DNA of 64,000 nucleotides, from positions 3,038,001 to 3,102,000 of the forward strand of contig NZ_AP022619.1 in assembly GCF_010731655.1 (NCBI RefSeq). Direction: 5' to 3'. The translations under genes were made by a program, and so were the position numbers. The notes beneath the pieces are model-generated. The model was not told where the DNA came from, did no database searches, and worked only from the letters and a program-made list of their open reading frames with translations. The stretch is from Mycobacterium paraseoulense (GTDB taxonomy: Bacteria; Actinomycetota; Actinomycetes; Mycobacteriales; Mycobacteriaceae). Below, piece by piece: positions 62,018 through 64,000 of this stretch. Numbering within the stretch: position 1 is the first letter of the stretch; the number at the start of each line of letters is the position of its first letter.

Positions 62018-62884
62018 TCAATGAGATTCGGTCGCAGTCGTGTGCGGCACGCCCAGCCCTTCGGCAAGATTCTGCAGAGCGATCTTCGCGAGCGGCAGGT
62101 CCGCTCCCACTTCCCCGCCGAGCCCCAGCGCCAGGCTGAGGTCCTTTTCTCCCAAGTCGCGGGTGTGCAGGAAGGGTTGGTAGAGGAAGTGGTCTGGGGC
62201 GAGCGGCTTGCTCATGTCGTCGCGGAACATCATTGCGCCGGTGCCACCGCTGTGTGCGTCGGTGTGGCGCACGACCCGGCTGAACGCTTGCACGTCAAGA
62301 CCTGCCGACTCGGCGAGCTTCATCGCTTCGCAGGCCGCCGCGAATGACGTGAAGGTCAGCATGTTGCGCGCCAGCTTCATCCGGGTCCCCGCGCCGGGTT
62401 CTCCAGCGTGGACCACCATGGATGCCCACTGCTTGAACGCCGGCTTGACGCGCTGGTAGACCTCGCGTTCGGCGCCCACCATGACAGCCAAGTCGCCCGT
62501 CTTGACCGCTTCGACGCCGCCGCTGACCGGTGCATCGATGACGTGAATCCCATTCGGCTCCAGCTCGGCGGCCAGGTTGACCGCGGTCCGGTGGTCGATC
62601 GTCGAGTGGATCGCGATGACGGTACCGCGCTTGGCCCGCGGGCCGAGCCGCGCCACCACGTCGCGCACTTGCTCGTCGTTGAGCACCATCACACTGATGA
62701 TGTCGGCGGCTGCTACGTCATCCACGGTGTCGGCCACCTGCACTCCGGCATCGGCGAATGACGTTGTGGCGTCAAGCCGGACGTCGAAGACGATCAAGCC
62801 ACCGGGCCAGTCGACCAATCGCCTGGCCATCGGCGCGCCCAGATTTCCCAGCCCGATGAAGCCCAACTTCGGATCTTCCGCCAT
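62018..62884 (-). CDS. 3-hydroxyisobutyrate-dehydrogenase-like NAD(P)-dependent oxidoreductase
   Basis: 288-residue beta-hydroxyacid dehydrogenase. Rossmann motif KLGFIGLGNLGAPMARRLVD at the N-terminus, substrate-binding APVSGG (about 124), GEPGAGTRMKLARNML with the catalytic Lys near 172, and a C-terminal all-helical domain (EKDLSLALGLGGEVGADLPL). ATG 62884 (MAEDPKLGF), preceded by a GGAGGATATCC-type site, was preferred over a long upstream frame. It lies 46 bases downstream of the thiolase-like gene on the same strand, probably one operon. Confidence 0.92.
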   Translation of the reverse strand: MAEDPKLGFIGLGNLGAPMARRLVDWPGGLIVFDVRLDATTSFADAGVQVADTVDDVAAADIISVMVLNDEQVRDVVARLGPRAKRGTVIAIHSTIDHRTAVNLAAELEPNGIHVIDAPVSGGVEAVKTGDLAVMVGAEREVYQRVKPAFKQWASMVVHAGEPGAGTRMKLARNMLTFTSFAAACEAMKLAESAGLDVQAFSRVVRHTDAHSGGTGAMMFRDDMSKPLAPDHFLYQPFLHTRDLGEKDLSLALGLGGEVGADLPLAKIALQNLAEGLGVPHTTATESH

Positions 62885-62930
62885 GGATATCCTCCTCGGA
62901 GTCGCGTGATCATTGTGCACGACGGCATGC

Positions 62931-64000
62931 TCACGCCCGCCGCAACAACATCGCGGTGGTGCCGCTGTTTGCCGCTCCGACGCCGACCGCGGCCAGACCC
63001 GCCCCGTCGATCTGTCGCGCGCCGGCTTCGCCGCGGATCTGCAGGCATGCTTCATGAAGATGCCCGAAGCCGTGCAGTCGTCCTCCGGATAATTGCCCTC
63101 CGGCAGTGTTGATGGGTAATTGGCCGCCCAGCGAAATGCGAGCCGGGTCAGCGACCCACCCGCCGGATTCGCCGACCGGGCAGAAACCGAAGTCCTCCAG
63201 CCAGCAGAGCACAAAGACACTGAAACCGTCGTACAACGAAGCCACGTCCACATCGTCGATCGTGAAATCGGTGCGCTCCCAAATGGTGGACCAGCGTGAA
63301 CTGATGCGGGTGATGTCTTCGCCTCCCTCCCAGGTAAACCGGTCGTGGTGGGCGCAGTCGAGGGCCTCTACGGCCACCCCCGGATGGTCCAACCCTGCGA
63401 CGTGCTCGGCGCGCGAGACGACGAACGCGGTGGCCCCGTCGCAGGCGATGTCACAGTCGAACATGCACAGCGGGTCGGAAACCATCCGCGCGCTCAGATA
63501 CGCGTCCAGGTCGAGTGGCTCGCGATAGATCGCCGCGGGGTTGCGCGCGGCGTGGGCCCGCTGCGCGATCGCGATCGACGCGAGCTGCTCCCGGGTCAGG
63601 CCGTATCGCAGCATCCGCGCGCGGATTTGGAGCGCCGCCAGGTTGGCCGCTGTCACACCAAAAGGCATCTGCCACCCCAGCATTCCGGTGGGACGTCCGC
63701 CGCCGGACCCATAGCCCTTGCGCCGGCCGGCGCCCTGAGCGGTGCCCTCCCAGATGCTGCGCCAACACAGGACGTGGTTGGCAAGCCCCCCGGCCACCGC
63801 GAGCATTGCGTCCACCACGGCGCCCAGCTGCCCCGGGGATTCCACTCCCCCGGCGACCCAGTTCGGGTTGATTCCCAGCGCGTCGTGGATATCCCGCAGC
63901 GACGCCCCGGAGAACCCGACGCCGGGTTGCGACGACCCGGGATAGGTTGTGAGTCCGTCGATGTCGGCCAACGACAGGCCGGCGTCGGCAACCGCGGCAA
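62931..64000 (-). CDS. Thiolase-fold protein without active-site Cys (5' end beyond window)
   Basis: C-terminal ~356 residues of a thiolase-superfamily protein; the start lies beyond position 64000 (the frame stays open to the end, reading AAVADAGLSLADIDGL). The nucleophile position reads WVAGGVESPGQLGAVVDAML with Gly or Val instead of Cys, and the C-terminal second cysteine is also missing (VGVGAANSGTTAMLL). GGQLSGGRLHGFGHLHEA contains a His in the oxyanion region. It is therefore unlikely to be a classical thiolase; SCP-x/Ltp2-like aldolase or lipid-carrier roles are alternatives. Upstream of the HIBADH-like gene in the same direction. Confidence 0.78.
   Translation of the reverse strand, partial: AAVADAGLSLADIDGLTTYPGSSQPGVGFSGASLRDIHDALGINPNWVAGGVESPGQLGAVVDAMLAVAGGLANHVLCWRSIWEGTAQGAGRRKGYGSGGGRPTGMLGWQMPFGVTAANLAALQIRARMLRYGLTREQLASIAIAQRAHAARNPAAIYREPLDLDAYLSARMVSDPLCMFDCDIACDGATAFVVSRAEHVAGLDHPGVAVEALDCAHHDRFTWEGGEDITRISSRWSTIWERTDFTIDDVDVASLYDGFSVFVLCWLEDFGFCPVGESGGWVADPARISLGGQLPINTAGGQLSGGRLHGFGHLHEACLQIRGEAGARQIDGAGLAAVGVGAANSGTTAMLLRRA

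Noticed and set aside
58143-64000. Prophage or integrative element with integrase
   Set aside because: No integrase, transposase or duplicated tRNA end could be found by eye; left as an accessory region of unknown boundary.

Overview
The window looks like a chromosomal segment of a slow-growing non-tuberculous Mycobacterium, most plausibly from the M. avium complex or a relative. It is GC-rich and gene-dense, and uses many GTG/TTG starts. From position 1 to about 58.1 kb the gene order follows, in reverse, the M. tuberculosis block Rv0982-Rv0923c: mprB/mprA, rpmF, the DUF1446-fadE13-accD2-accA2-fadE12-echA7 operon, DUF1707, the VWA/AAA pair, purH/purN, perM, the 34-kDa antigen family, sucCD, an M23 peptidase, uvrD1, chorismate mutase, pgi, ligD/mku, pst and mntH. 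Gene names given by synteny come from my knowledge of that genome; no search was run.

Layout. 1-2.2 kb: MprAB two-component system and ribosomal protein L32. 2.4-10.8 kb: six overlapping genes for an acyl-CoA dehydrogenase / biotin-dependent carboxylase / hydratase pathway that resembles an Atu/Liu branched acyl-CoA route, behind a palindromic operator. 10.9-20.4 kb: envelope, chelatase-like and purine genes. 20.4-27.1 kb: F420-type oxidoreductase, Cys-less thiolase-like protein, succinyl-CoA synthetase and a LytM-type peptidase. 27.3-35.1 kb: UvrD1, chorismate mutase, a tandem repeat block, Pgi, and a TetR/MpaB-type oxygenase divergon. 35.1-39.0 kb: an intact fpg2-cobF locus that, as I recall, is deleted in the M. 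tuberculosis complex, with an AurF-like diiron oxygenase coupled to a degenerate flavoprotein-DUF4873 fusion. 39.0-48.2 kb: a single-chain STAS/HATPase regulator, lipid-type enzymes and the LigD/Ku end-joining pair. 48.3-52.6 kb: a reduced pst phosphate transporter with two tandem pstS genes and no pstB. 52.9-58.1 kb: SDR, DapB-like protein, MntH, a gamma-glutamylcyclotransferase/poly-gamma-glutamate hydrolase fusion, a luciferase-like enzyme and tRNA-Arg(CCT).

Downstream of the tRNA the synteny ends and the base composition appears lower in GC. This segment (58.1-64 kb) carries a TetR regulator divergent from an SDR-DoxX-like-P450 operon, then a hydroxyisobutyrate-dehydrogenase-like gene and a partial Cys-less thiolase-like gene. 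It looks like an accessory catabolic region beside a tRNA.

Three sites matching the KstR consensus TNNAACNNGTTNNA lie upstream of the two luciferase-like genes at 20.7 and 40.3 kb and the SDR at 52.9 kb, so these scattered genes probably belong to the cholesterol/lipid-catabolism regulon. No insertion sequence, CRISPR array, prophage or rRNA gene was seen.
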